Below, one piece after another: positions 1 through 10,997 of a DNA stretch of 50,352 bases. The notes beneath the pieces are model-generated. The model made no database searches. It had not been told where the DNA came from and worked only from the letters and a program-made list of their open reading frames with translations. A program made the translations under genes and the position numbers. Location of the stretch: positions 1 through 50,352 of the forward strand of contig RPFO01001249.1 in the NCBI GenBank assembly GCA_009746045.1, written 5' to 3'. Source of the stretch: Mesostigma viride. Lineage: Eukaryota > Streptophyta > Mesostigmatophyceae > Mesostigmatales > Mesostigmataceae. How positions within the stretch are numbered: the stretch's first letter is position 1; each line of letters starts with the position of its first letter.

Positions 1-423
1 CCACCAAACTTTGGTAGTGCCTTTTATGGTCATGACAGAATTCGACTATTACTTTTTAGCCTAATGATGTGTTATGAGTGTGTATGGGGGCGCCCCGCCT
101 AAAAAAGCGTATTTTTATAATAAATCAAAGGGATGTGATGTTGACAATAGGTAGAACCATGTCCCATGACATTTTTATATGGGTATTACTTTTTTCATGC
201 AACTTGTTCTCCCACTGTTCTGGGCAAGATGTGCCCCGGACAGCATTTTTTTCTATTTTTAGCTCATAGCCGGTGTATGGCTGGGGGTAGTACCCCCAAC
301 AAGTGGTGGTATGCATGCCCAAACATCATGTTTATGGTCCCCAAACATCATTCAGTGGTTGTCAGTTGCATTTCTGTAGTTATTAGGGGCTTCAGTTTTG
401 ATACAATTCCATGGGACCCTCCC
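1..423. repeat. Fragment of a foldback-type repeat at the window edge
   Basis: No gene is supported here; short open frames overlap on both strands without family features. The stretch 247-303 (T-rich, then a GGGGGTAGTACCCCC palindrome) closely resembles 47397-47455 and, in reverse complement, 47690-47765 inside the foldback element at the far end of the window. It therefore looks like a truncated relative of that element. It abuts the broken B2 repeat of family A copy 1 at about 423/424. Confidence 0.45.
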
Positions 424-470
424 CATAAAATATTTTTTGGCAGTCCTTGGCCGCCGCTTCCACTTGACCC
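424..470 (-). repeat. B2 terminal repeat of family A copy 1, truncated
   Basis: Matches the inner 47 bp of B1 (1022-1167), including the T-rich stretch, GGCAGTCC and CCGCCGCTTCCACTTGACCC. The outer ~100 bp present in copy 3 (33669-33815) are missing, so the element end has been lost by fusion to the repeat on its left. Confidence 0.75.
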
Positions 471-504
471 CCCAAGACAAAACAAAAAGGGTGGGTGGGT
501 GGGG
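471..504 (-). other. A2-B2 linker with G-quadruplex-capable tract
   Basis: This spacer belongs to neither repeat. The plus strand carries an A-rich stretch followed by GGGTGGGTGGGTGGGG (489-504), four G-tracts with single-T loops, a pattern that folds into very stable G-quadruplexes. The same layout (A-rich, then G3T repeats, then the A2 start) recurs in family B at 34842-34893 and in family A copy 3 at 33634-33668. Its position suggests a role in priming or strand transfer during DNA synthesis, which is inference. Confidence 0.7.
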
Positions 505-1021
505 AAAACTGATAAGCTGGCTTGGCAGCCATCACCACCTTGAAATACATCGCATCAACGTTGCATCCGTGACACACGCAAGTGCGGCGCCCCGCTGGCG
601 CGGCGCTCCATGTAAGAATGACCTCAGAATACTACTGTACTAGATCTAGGACCCTGATACTACTTTTTTCAACATTGTACTACATTTTTATAATGTCACA
701 CATGTTCTGTCATGCCAGAACCGTTCAGCAACCACCTGGCATATCTTGAGGGTCCCTGGATACTAGTTGAAGTAGATTGAACTAGTTTGAACTAGTTTGA
801 ACTAGTTTGTACTACCTGTACTAACTTTGAACTAGTTCGAACTACATCTGAGGCCCATCCAAGGCTGTCAGACCCTCCAGAGAGGGCGTGGCCATCCTGT
901 TTGGCTCCCGCATGTCGACTTGCACCACTGGGCAACGGTGTAGCGCCTCCAAGGTAGCGGCGCACCTCCATCCCTCCGCTCCCCCAGGCAAAATCAGGGA
1001 ATCCCGATCGTAAGATCAATC
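504..1021 (-). repeat. A2 repeat of family A copy 1
   Basis: Direct repeat of A1 (15638-16000 plus 6629-6774), also present at 18253-18771 and 33117-33634. It contains an array of about 10-bp GAACTAGTTT-like units (778-845) and ends at the TGATTGATC junction shared by all A repeats. This copy has one more 10-bp unit than its own A1 (compare 778-815 with 15766-15790). A short open frame at 792-1019 is a by-product of the repeat and recurs in every copy. Confidence 0.8.
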
Positions 1022-1167
1022 ATCCACTGTGCATTGCCTAGGTCCACTTCTGGTTGAAGGGCACCAGAACTTGTTTATTACACTATATGTTGAAGCCGAC
1101 CGGACTTAGTAGACAGAGAGACATAAAAATTTTTTGGCAGTCCCTGGCCGCCGCTTCCACTTGACCC
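1022..1167 (-). repeat. B1 repeat of family A copy 1
   Basis: A 146-bp repeat equivalent to 32970-33116 and 33669-33815. On the element strand it holds AATAAA overlapping TGTAA, a likely 3'-end processing signal, and ends at the B|A junction next to A2. Confidence 0.8.
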
Positions 1168-1253
1168 GCATCTCCAACCTGGCCGCAGGCCGTACATCTG
1201 GAAAACGCGTCAGGAGCCATGGGAGGGCACATCCTTACCCTCCAGCTGGTGAA

Positions 1254-1280
1254 GCCCTAGCGTGTCCGCTAGAGTGCGCC
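1254..1280 (-). other. 27-nt stem-loop box after the YR stop (family A copy 1)
   Basis: Element-strand stem CTAGCG / CGCTAG closes a GACA loop, preceded by GGCGCACT and followed by GGC. It lies 22 nt downstream of the YR stop codon. Fourteen copies of this box occur in the window, with compensatory changes in the stem (see findings). Confidence 0.7.
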
Positions 1281-1301
1281 TCACCGAAGTATGGCCGAAA
1301 T

Positions 1302-4300
1302 CTACGGCCCAAAGTGACGACGCCAGTCACGGGGGGGCAGTCTGCCCGCGAGGTCCCACACCACCTGGGGCACCCGCACCTGCAGGGCGCGGTGGAGCCC
1401 CACGTAATGGTCCACGGACGAAAACTGGCGCCACCGGCCACGCTTTTGGATGTCCGCGATTGGTACCCCGCGCAGGTAGTCATGGGTGGCCCCCCCGTGG
1501 CGCATGCTGTAGGGTGAAAACATCCCCCGCAAGCCAAGGAGGTCCCAGGCGGCGTGCCACCGCCGCAAGAAACGGCTGTAGCTGAGTGCGCCAAAGAGCA
1601 GCTCCTCGTGCGCCCGCCCAGCACACAGGGCGCCAAGCAACGTGAGTGAAAGGGGCTCAACAACCATGAAAGGGGCTCAACAACCACCACTGCCTGGGCC
1701 TGGCCCTTGGCTGTCTTGGGGTCGCGTAGCAGCAGCGCACCCTGGTTACTGGGCCCCAGGCGGAAGTCCCCGCGCAGAGCCACGTCCCCCACGCGAAGCT
1801 TGAACGCTTCTCCGATGCGCAAGTATTGCTGAAAAACAATGATGCAGCAGCAGACAGCTAATATCGAGCCTTGTGCACGAAGAATGTTTGCCACGAGGTA
1901 CAGTAGCTGCCACGGGACGGGGTGAGGGCTCTGCACGGGAACTCGTCGCGCCCAGCCGGCCAGCAAGCGACGCGCCTCGTACCACCCCTTAATCTCGTTG
2001 GGGAAGTACAGCTGCAGCCCGCATAATGCGCACAACCATGGTCCGGCTTCCCCCTTCCTCATACACGCTGACCAGCCACTCACAAAAGACGCCTTCCGCC
2101 TCCGTCTTGGCCACGGGAGCGAGGGGTTGACCATACTCCACGTACGCCCTCAGCGCTCGGTGATATGCAGCTAGCGTGCTGGGCTGCACAGTGGCCTCCA
2201 GCAATTCCTGCCGCCCATGTGGCCCCGGATTGCTCTCCACGTCGCCATCCGCAGTGAGGTTGCGCACCCATCGACCACGTCTGGCGCGTCGCCGGGTTGC
2301 GCTCCGACCTCACATACACCCAGTGGTACGGGTGTTGCTGGCCAGCCCTAGCGCGATCGCCCGGCGGCACCAGGCGTTCAGCCGGTAGGACGACGAACGC
2401 CCTTTGACGAGCGCGCCGACAACTGCCGAATTGTCCACCAGCCGCACGTGACGTTGCTGCCAGTGAACCTGTGAGCGCAGGCCCCACTCGATCCCTTGCA
2501 CAGCCGCACGAATCTCCTTCTCGTTGATGTGGGCCGAGGGATCGAGCCACCGGTGGGCAAGAGCGGTCCGCCACTGCGCCGCTGCCATGGCTCGGTGCTC
2601 AATCTCCCCTGTGCGCTCCACGCTGGCCGTCTCAGAGTCCACACAGAGCGTCTTCCAGCCCTTCCGCTCCCGACAGTTGGACAGGCCACGCACCGCAGGC
2701 GCCTCCCACCGGCTGTACACCACCCCAGAACCATGGGTTGACGCATCAGTGGCCACCACGGTGCAGCTCAGGGGCTGGTCGCGCTGCGCATGCACCAGCG
2801 GGGCCAAGTCCATTGCAGCCTGGAGCTCTTCCCTTACACTACCCCACAGCCGATAGCTCCAGCCCCGCTTGTGCACCAGGACTTGCTGCAGCAAGCGGTA
2901 GGCGTGAAACCAGATGGACAGTAGACCCCGACGCAGCAAGTGGACCCACACCCACCGTCCCAGCAACGAGGCCAGTTGGTGGTAAGTGGCCCGTCCACGC
3001 CCCAGCATTGCCTGCGTGTCGCGCACCAAGGCCGCCATCCGGGCCGCGCTCGGCCGCATGGACCCGTCCTGGCAGAACTCAATCCCCAAGATTTCCACCG
3101 GGCGCCCCTCCTCAGCTCTCTCCACCTTCTTCTCGTTGACCACCAACCCCTTGGGACCGTAGCTCTCCTCGCACGCCTTGGTGAGCACGGCGTTGGTCTC
3201 CTCCGCGCTCCGCCCATGGGTGACCCCCAGATCATCGATCATGACCAGCTGAGCGGGATGTGGGGGATCCTCCGGCAGCAGCCGCCACGCTGCACTGGCC
3301 GCGCTCTCCACCAACTCCAGCCGGTCCATGCCATCCCCGCGCACTGTGCGCACCCCCATCAAGTGCATGGGATATGACAGCCCTCTCTTGGCATCGAGCA
3401 CCCCAGCCCCGTAGAGACAGTGCAGGTGGGCAACCTGTGCAAGGACCACCGAGTGGCTCCAGCCCATGACAAGGACCCGGAACCTGGGGTACAACTTTCG
3501 CCGTCGTCCCAGCTGGCCGACCTCATCGGACCACACGGGGGCAGCGAGAAATAGGGGCGCCAGCTCTCAGGTACCTCGAACCGGTAATAGTAGGTGTCAA
3601 GGTCTGTCTTGCCCGAATAGCATGGCGCCCCCACACTCAGCTCAGCGACCTCGCCCAAGTTAGGCAGGTAACAGGTAGGCGGCTTGAGGAAGCGCCGGTT
3701 GCACGGCACCATATTCCCTATAAACCGCTGCCGTTGTTCGCTGGGCTCCACAACCCCGGGGTCTTTCTTGGGGACGGCAAAACAGCCGTTCACCACAGGC
3801 GGCGCCTCCTCACTGTACTCGATCATCCGCCTGATGCTCAGTCGTGCGTACGCCGCATCGCTTGCACAACCATGAGACACCCGGCCCCGCCGCATCCACG
3901 CCCCCGCCTCCGCGTCGCATCTTTGTAGAATGTTGTTTATGTCCTCATACGTCCTCTGCCATGCCTCCGGCAGGCAGTCCAGCAGCTTGACACTACCTGC
4001 AGCTCCTCCTTTTGGCAGTGCCAGCCTCTCCGGGTCAATAATTTCGTATTGACCGCCCGGCCCGTATGGCGCGGGCTCTGCGTCCCCCGTGTCTGTCTCC
4101 TCCGCTACGGCGGTAAGCCGGCGGTTGTAGACGCGGGCAGCATCCTCCATCCCTTGTAGGGCGGCCCTTTGGGCGACGGTGCAGGGGCTCGCAGTAATAG
4201 CCTGCTGCTGCACCGCCGGTCCACCGGACCGTTCCCGGGCCCTGCCCCACAGCCAGTTCAGGCCCCTTGTGGCCCGCTCTTGACACCGCAGCCTTGCTCT

Positions 4301-4368
4301 GGCACGCAGAGCGCGCTGCAGCCTGCGGTTGGATCGCAGGCGGCTGCGGTCGAGCGGGGGGACCATCT
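1302..4368 (-). pseudogene. pol (RT-RNase H-2A-YR), family A copy 1, frameshifted
   Basis: Start chosen at the ATG at 4368, about 30 nt after the gag stop, equivalent to 20551 in copy 2. In order: an N-terminal extension, RT (about 3980-2880) with the motif VMIDD in place of YxDD, RNase H (about 2880-2290) with ATDAS, NEKE, VDNSA and NPAD-type motifs, the 2A peptide (2220-2261), and YR with LRIGEAFKLRVGD, SMRHGGAT, GRWRQF and the nucleophile in DHYVG. Lesions relative to copy 3: a C lost in the RT run near 3541, a base lost near 2330 and others just after it, a 2-bp loss near 2030, and a 20-bp tandem duplication near 1650-1690 inside YR. The enzyme is not expressible from this copy. Confidence 0.85.
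2220..2261 (-). other. 2A (StopGo) peptide, family A copy 1
   Basis: Encodes NLTADGDVESNPGP, a perfect match to the 2A consensus D(V/I)ExNPGP. Ribosomes fail to form the Gly-Pro bond here, releasing RT-RNase H and restarting at the Pro that begins YR. The peptide sits between the last RNase H motif and the YR N-terminus and stays intact although the flanking coding sequence is frameshifted. Confidence 0.9.
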
Positions 4369-4398
4369 TCACTGGCAGCGGGAGCACACCCCTGCCCC

Positions 4399-5143
4399 TC
4401 ACTTGTCCTTTTTGGCCGCCGCCGCCGCCGCCGATGCCAGCTCCGCCTCCTGGCGAGCCGCCTTCCGCGCTGCCCGGGCTGCTGCGCTTCCAATAGTACT
4501 GCCCTCCACCAGTGGCAGCAGGTGCATCGCCCCGTTGTTCCAGCCGCTGGTCTTCTCCACCATGAAGAACGCCTCGACCACACGCGCTAGGTACTCGAAG
4601 CAGGCCAGCTCCGTCACCACATCCTCCCCCAGCTCTTGGATGGCCACATCCAGAATGTAGGTCAGGTTGTTGCACACCAGATGGTGCGTGCTGTTCTTCC
4701 ACCCGGCCGCGGGGGGCTCCCGGTGCAGCCCCAACGCCCTCCTGCTCCTTGCGAAGGGCCAAGCGGGCCTGCAGGCTCCCGTGCGCGACCTGGCGCGCAT
4801 CCAGCACCTGCAGCGGCAGCACCCTGTCGTCGCGGTCCTTGACCAACAGGCGCCAGGCCACTTTGAAAGCTCGCCGGGGGAGACGCACCCCCTTGGTGGT
4901 TCGGCGCAGGTCTCTCTCCCTCACATGCTCCCGCGATCGACGCGAGCTCTGCTGGGAGGAGTCCCGACTCGTGCTCCGGCTGCTGGACCGCTGCCGCTCC
5001 TTGCGACGCTCGCGGGAGCGATCCCGACGCCCCTTGGGCTCCGCAGAACGGCCCCTGCCATACCCACGTTGCTCCCGGGACTTGTCGCGGCGCGACCGAG
5101 CGCCACCCCTGCCCCTGCCACGGCCTCTGCTCTCGCTGTCGGA

Positions 5144-5206
<63 letters not shown>

Positions 5207-6387
5207 GCGACTCTCGTCGCTCCCACTGCTGGTGTCTGTCGAGCCTGGGCTGCTCCCGCGCCGCGCGCGTCTCTTCTCCTGGCGCTTGCTCTTCGGATGG
5301 CCCTTGCCCCCCTTGTCCTCGCGCTGGCTCTTCCCTTTCCTCGCGTCCCTCCTCTTCCCCCGCGCCAGGGCTTGCAACTCCGCTCCGATGAGCTCGCGGA
5401 CGCCCGCCAGAAGGGCAGCATTCTCTGCCAGCTTTCGGTTCCTGCCCTGAGACTTCTTTCCCTTGGCGCGAGCAGCAGCAGGGGCCAGCTGCTCGCGCGC
5501 GTCCAAAAAATCCTCAGAGCTCGTCGCGTCCTCCTCTTCCTCGTCGGTGCCGTTGCTGGGAGGATCCTTTCGGGTCCTTTCGCCCCTGGCTGGACCAGTC
5601 TTCCCCTTGCCCCCAGTGGCCACTGGGGGCTTCTTCATCTCTAGAGTAATCACTACAATACGGTTCATAGGAGACGCGAAATGAGTGAGAATGTTACCCG
5701 AGCTGTACCGAGGATTCGCACCGTCGATTCAACAATTGTTGGTTCGTTTTGCGCCATTTGGCGAGCATCGACTGGAGCCTGAACCTAGCGGGGGGAATCA
5801 TGCGGGGGAATCTTGCGGGGATTAAATTCCGAACCTGACTTTAGCGAAGTCCTACTGCATTTTGATTGGTTACACGGTACTACATTTTCGTCACTGAAAA
5901 TTTTCTATAGTTGCGTTTGTGGATCGTGCGTTCCGATGAAAATTTCGTGTTCAGTGACCAGATCACAATTTGATCCGGGCGCAAAATGATTGGCTTTACG
6001 GTATGAACCAAAAACGAAATTTTAGTATCTAAGCTCCGCAGCGCTTGCTGAATTTGCCCCGGAAGCCCGGGGGCACTTTCCCCGCTGAAAAAGGTGTCCG
6101 CGGAAGCGTATTGTAGTGATGGCCTTGCACAACATGGAACCCATGTCGGAATCACTTGACCCCTCACTAATCTGGAGCCCTGCAGTCTTGAGAAACTGTC
6201 CCAAGGATGTCAAACGACCCTCAGACATAGTAGTAAGCCTTTGGGCCCAGTTTGGACCGAGATACTCAGTCAAGAACTTCAAAGTCGTTAACAGCTCCTT
6301 GCCCCCCTGAAAATACGATTTTTTCACATTTAATAAGAAATCTCGGTCTACTGCCTCAAGGGTGGTGTCTTCGTGATCACTAGCCAT
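4399..6387 (-). pseudogene. gag-like protein, family A copy 1, broken by MITE and frameshift
   Basis: Start at the ATG 6387 (MASDHEDTTLEAVD), equivalent to 19013 in copy 2. The frame is broken after MLCKAIT by the 468-bp CACTA-like MITE at 5651-6118, resumes as TLEMKKPP, and runs through an acidic stretch, a Lys/Arg-rich stretch, a Ser run ((AGC)n) and an RS-dipeptide region. An extra C in the run near 4713 then shifts it out of the conserved C-terminal block (seen in copy 2 as WKNSTHHLVCNN to KKDK) and fuses it to the pol frame. See the intact copy at 19013-20518. Confidence 0.8.
5651..6118. mobile_element. CACTA-like MITE inside gag (468 bp)
   Basis: Terminal inverted repeats CACTACAATACG, with the CACTA start typical of EnSpm/CACTA elements, and a 2-bp AT duplication at the target. 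Copy 2 gives the empty site (KAIT-LEMKK read straight through at about 19280-19290). The identical insertion is at 28036-28503 in copy 3. It has no transposase, so it is non-autonomous. Confidence 0.8.
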
Positions 6388-6628
6388 TATAGAATTCAAA
6401 GATGAAGAAATTTCTCACAACTAGGCTCAATATTCCGCAATCTTGGAGACTGAGAAAAATTTCGGACTGAAAATTTGTCACTCAGTTCTACCTTGCGGAC
6501 TTTTACTCCCGTTGCGCAAACCCGTCAAAACTTGGTGCGAAAACCGTCAAAATATTGCCCGCTATTGTCTCACGATTAGTTTGACACCAACTTTGTCAAA
6601 AACGGTGAAGTATTGCTCTAGTTGTGTT

Positions 6629-6774
6629 GAAAACTGATAAGCTGGCTTGGCAGCCATCACCACCTTGAAATACATCGCATCAACGTTGCATCCGTGACAC
6701 ACGCAAGTGCGGCGCCCCGCTGGCGCGGCGCTCCATGTAAGAATGACCTCAGAATACTACTGTACTAGATCTAG
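6629..6774 (-). repeat. Inner part of A1 repeat, family A copy 1
   Basis: The 3' part of A1 on the element strand; the outer part is at 15638-16000. The repeat is interrupted by the LTR retrotransposon, with TCTAG duplicated at 6770-6774 and 15633-15637. Between this repeat and the gag ATG (6387) lies a 240-bp AT-rich 5' untranslated region. Confidence 0.8.
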
Positions 6775-7443
6775 TGTTACGTCCCAGCCCAGACACACCT
6801 AGCCTGAGCTACGTAGCGAAAGACCCTTCTTGCCGGAATTAGGAATAATTCAAGGTAGCCTAACGTAGGTTGCGCTTCACGACGTGAGTCGTGAGATATC
6901 TGACATCACGGCTTGATGCCAAGCTAATTATTACACACTTATAATGGCTAGCAACACCAAGTACAAATGGATAATTGCCCCGGGTTCAATGTGTAGGCGT
7001 ATTCGCACTTATCATTCATCAAACCAAGAGGACGAGACTCTCGTCCTCGGACCAATTTCACCTAGGTCTGCCACTACGCTGGCAAGGGGCGCCGACATGG
7101 CGCCGACCTTCCAAAGCATGCAGTCCACACAAGATCCTCGGGTCGACATCGACCCTCGCCTACAGAATCCACGCATGAGTACAATATCTCAACTAGCTAT
7201 AAAGTACGCAGCGCGGCGCGACTGCACCGGCCCCTAGAAGATACACGCATACAACAACCTAGGCCCAAAATAACTGGTCCGAATCACACAAACTGTCATA
7301 GTTCCATACAAAAGTCCTGACCAAGGGACAATTCCCAAATTAAGTCCCGAAATGAGTCCCAAAGTCCTACGGACCATGACAACAAGTCAAACTACATAAT
7401 TTATTCCATTGTTACGTCCGTCCAAAAGGGCCGGGACGTAACA
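6775..7443 (-). repeat. 3' LTR (left-arm LTR element)
   Basis: 669 bp with 11-bp perfectly inverted ends (TGTTACGTCCC / GGGACGTAACA). It differs from the 5' LTR (14964-15632) by only a few substitutions by eye (for example near 7130-7146 and 7423), so the insertion is young relative to the decay inside it. Short frames inside (6944-7237) recur in every LTR copy and are not considered genes. Confidence 0.9.
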
Positions 7444-7462
7444 CTCCTCCCCCCCCACGGGG
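7444..7462 (-). promoter_or_regulatory. Polypurine tract for plus-strand priming
   Basis: On the minus strand a GTGGGGGGGGAGGAG run abuts the 3' LTR directly. Its side and strand fix the element orientation and agree with the gag direction. Confidence 0.75.
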
Positions 7463-8189
7463 GTCGGTAGTCCCTACCGTACAAGAGATAGAAAGGAAAC
7501 AAGTAAGCTACTATAAGAGTACTATGTCCCAACCCCGGTTCACCCGCGGGTTAGTAATACCAATTCCTCTAGAGGTTGATACACAGGACCAACCCTGACG
7601 TAGTAGCATGAAACAGGATGACAGGATAATTCCACTATCCGTCATAAAACTCTCACAACCATCTCAGCGACCGCCGTTGTTGGCGCGCCGATCCACTGGA
7701 ACCATCTTAGGGGGCGCCACCGCGTGCCCTATCCCATCCACATAATAATGCACAGTCCATGTAATCCCGCGCAACCAGTCCTGAGGTCCTGAGCAGCCTC
7801 AAACTTGATGAAATGTTGACCATAGGGGTACTATGTCCCAGCCCTTGTGCACCAACGGGCCAGTGAAACCAGGTCCCCCCAGACTTGCCACGCAAGGGCA
7901 ACTCTTTATATAGCCAATCGGGACTGTCAGCAGGAGGGAATATTTTTCATGCATACAACTTGATGATCCGGCCGACGAGGTGGCCAGTCATGTATCCCGT
8001 CCAGCCGAAACCCAGCCTTACAGCGCGACTGATGCGCGTAATCACATGACGATTAAGAAGTACTACTAGCGTCGACGACGGTGAGGCACAGCATGCAGTG
8101 CAGGCCCCATGCTCAGAAGCGAGGGCGTGCACCAGAAGAATCTGATCCATCGCCTCACTACCGACAGTTGTACGCGTCCTCTCAAATAC
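7463..8189. other. Internal LTR-element sequence without recognisable gene
   Basis: About 730 bp between the polypurine tract and the dead DIRS copy. I see no open frame with family motifs. A stretch near 7535-7560 and another near 7840-7865 share the pattern AGTACTATGTCCCA...CACC, a degenerate direct repeat about 300 bp apart. Confidence 0.4.
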
Positions 8190-9870
8190 AGGCGCGCCGT
8201 GAGCCAACCGACCATGCAACGTGGCCGTCCCTGGAGTGGCTGTATAGAGGGGGAAGCCCTAGCGTGGCCGCTAGAGTGCGCCTCCCCTGCACCTGCGAAC
8301 GCATGCAGGTGCCCGCAAGGCCCTAGTGTGTCCACTAGAGTGCGCCCCGCCGTCTCTATCCAGCGCAGGAAACAGTCAAAGTCGATCAACACCGGAAACT
8401 TGGATAATATGGCACGTTAAGTGCCCAAAACTAGCAGGGCCCCAGCGTGTCCACTGGAGTGCGCCCTGCCAACTCCTCCACGAAGCTGCAGTAGTTTAGG
8501 CACAACACCACTCCGGCCGACGTGCATAGACCGGAGCAGTCGCCGGTCCCCGCATTCCTTACTGCCAATGTGCCTGAACTCCACCGCAAGCGGGGGAAAA
8601 CTCCTCAGCTCGCAGTCACACCCTCCGTGACACTTGCACAGCAAGAGCACGGTTGATGTTTGCGCAGGCCCATAAGCATGTGATGCTCGAGGCCGCCGAC
8701 GTGGACTGCATAGCGCCCGCAATGCCCGCACTTATATAATGCAATGGGCAGGTCGGGGAATGACACGCCTTGCAGGAACTGCCGTATCAGTAACGTTGCC
8801 CCTGCGAGACACCGTGCTGCTCATGGAGTAGGGCCGAAGCAACCCCGCAGTCCCAAACAAGAGCTCCTCGGGCTCGATCGCGCCCAGCCACAGGTGCTCA
8901 AGCACATACAGCGATCGTGGACCGGGGTCAACCGCGCACGACCGATCACCGCCTGTCCACCCCGCTTGACTGTCTTGCCCAGGATCCCGATTCCCGCAAC
9001 AGAAACACGCCCCTATGTATGCAGTCCCCACCGCGCATCGCCACATCCCCCACTCGAAGCTTGAAGGCCTCTCACCACCCCTGTACCAGTGCATGGCCAT
9101 GGGGTAGAGTACGTTTTGAAGCCCACACAGCCCGCCCGCCATGCACATGGAACGCCCTGCTCTGAGTCCCTCATCCATGCAACCTCGTAGGCGCGCGGAC
9201 ACGAGCCACTTGCAAATCACGCTCGATCGGCCTCCACCAGTGGTGCAAGGAACAACTCCCTACCGGGCTCAGCCCACAGGAGGGACGCGAACACTGCGCG
9301 ATGGTAGCCATGCACAGGGTCGCGGGCAGTGACTAGGTGCTCAGACTCCAGCAGCTCGATCCTGCCTGCCTCTCAGTCTCGGGTCGCCGTTACTACAGTC
9401 CCCGTGACTCGCCCTCGACGGCCAGATCCCGCACGTCCCATGTACCTCAGTGCTCTGCCATGGCTCAGCGCGCGTCAGCGCCGGGTCCGCTCAGAGCGGA
9501 TGTACCGGCCCAATGCAGTGATACCGGGTGTTACTCGGACACCGGCAGTCTGCGGGGCGACAGCGCCACATCATGTGGCATCGGCACCATGCACGCGCAC
9601 TGTTGAGGCGGTGAGACAATGACCGGACACCGCCACCTGCTTCTGATGCAACCACGACCGGCACCAGCGCAACCAGTGCAACCACGACCGGCTGGGTCAT
9701 CCACCACTACTGCCGGCAGTACGTGCTGTCGCCATGCAACTGCACCGTGCCCGCATATGCTTGCAGCCCCGGGGGCCCTTACTCCCGACAGTCGCGGCGG
9801 ACGCGGGCGCGCCCTGCATGCACGGTTACTCGAGCCCAGGAGTGCCCTGACCCAGCTAGGCGTCGACTCA
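8190..9870 (-). pseudogene. Decayed family B DIRS fragment (RNase H-YR-3'UTR) inside LTR element
   Basis: Colinear with 35540-37800 of the family B element on the same strand: 3' UTR with three stem-loop boxes (8256-8465), then YR fragments (GRSMCM, a relic of LRVGDVALRGD, SLYVLE, EPEELLFG, PYSM) and, near 9480-9880, RNase H relics. Many substitutions and small indels leave no long frame. The B1/A2/B2 end structure is not seen. It occupies the place where RT and integrase of the LTR element should be. Confidence 0.75.
8256..8465 (-). repeat. Three stem-loop boxes in the dead family B copy
   Basis: Boxes at 8256-8282, 8320-8346 and 8439-8465. Stems remain paired (CTAGCG/CGCTAG, CTAGTG/CACTAG, CCAGTG/CGCTGG) with GNYA loops although the surrounding sequence is heavily mutated. 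An additional CACCTGC/GCAGGTG hairpin lies between the first two. Confidence 0.65.
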
Positions 9871-10990
9871 ATGCCGGGGTAGCCAATTGGTTGGCTACCG
9901 ACAATTCAACAAGGTGCTGTACATCTGTTTGCCGGCCGACCACGATTCAGTACAGGCTCCGCCCTGCCTGATCGCCCAGTCGCATCGGGGTTGCAACAGC
10001 CTCCATGCACCGTGCCGTCTCCATGCACCGTGCCGCACTAGTGAAATTAATCACGTGCAGGTGCACGAGAAGCCAAGCACGTCCCTCACGCGCTAGGAAG
10101 TCAGGGAGCCGTGACTCATAGCCGCCAGCCGGAAGGCTCCCTATAATAATACTTGGCCGCGTGCCATGGGACTCCGCGTCCGTTGGTCACGCGGGACGCG
10201 ACGTGCAGTCAGGCCGTAGTCTGGGGTCGCTGGCACTCGCTGCCGAATCCGGCATCCCACGCGGAGATGCCTCGGTACGGACGCCTTAGTAGTAGAATCA
10301 TCAAGCATCCGGTGAGCCCATGTCCAAAAAGGCCAGGACCATGTGCACATGCGGTGCTGAGTGCCTGACGTGGTCCTCTTCGGGACGACCCGTTCAAGCC
10401 CACCGCCAACTGCAGATTATCCCATAGAGAATATAGCATGGAGAAAATATATTATATAGAAAATAGAGAATATCGAAAATATATAATATCCGCACACTGG
10501 CGCATCGATCCCTGGCATGGCAGTAGAAGGGTCGTCGGATCCACGCGCGGCTGCGCATCGATCCCTGGCATGGCAGTAGAAGGGTCGTCGGATCCACGCG
10601 CGGCTGCGGTGGATTCCTACATAGATGGCCGGCTCGATCCAAAGCCGAACCGTGCCGATCATACAGGAGCTAGATATAATTAAGAAGAGTATGGTATCAT
10701 AAAGAAGTGTAGTGGACCAGTACAAGTACTTAGTATATAAAAGGTAGGTATAGTAAAGAAGTATATGGTATTATTAGTAGCCATCTGGTTTCATACGCTC
10801 TGCGACCCCTCCCCTTCCCCCGGGGACGACGCGTCCACGCGATCGTCCAATTACTGCCAAGGAGTCAAGGATGCTGGACCGCCGGGCGCTCGTGTGTAAT
10901 GCGATATGCCCTATACTCGCCGTCAGGGCACCAAAAGGAACCATCGGGAAACCAAACCACTCGCCGGCGCACGCGAATGTCCACATCCTG
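9871..10990. other. Unassigned internal sequence with a 53-bp tandem duplication
   Basis: No gene family recognised. 10500-10552 is repeated directly at 10553-10605 (53-bp unit with ATCGATCCCTGGCATGGCAG). An AT-rich stretch at about 10425-10490 is almost only A, T and G. The same arrangement is mirrored at 23153-24270. Confidence 0.5.
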
Positions 10991-10997
10991 CGCGTCC

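Noticed and set aside
792-1019. 75-codon frame in the A repeat (also at 15770-15997, 18256-18579 and 33119-33442)
   Set aside because: Recurs only as part of the terminal repeat and extends to different lengths in different copies; no domain.
4667-5644. Antisense Ala/Leu-rich frames over gag (also at 19286-20650 and 28510-29517)
   Set aside because: They mirror the (AGC)n and RS-coding stretch of gag on the opposite strand; the sense frame is conserved with family B, the antisense is not.
6944-7237. 97-codon frame inside the LTR, repeated in each LTR copy
   Set aside because: Present because the LTRs are near-identical; no family features, and it crosses regulatory LTR sequence.
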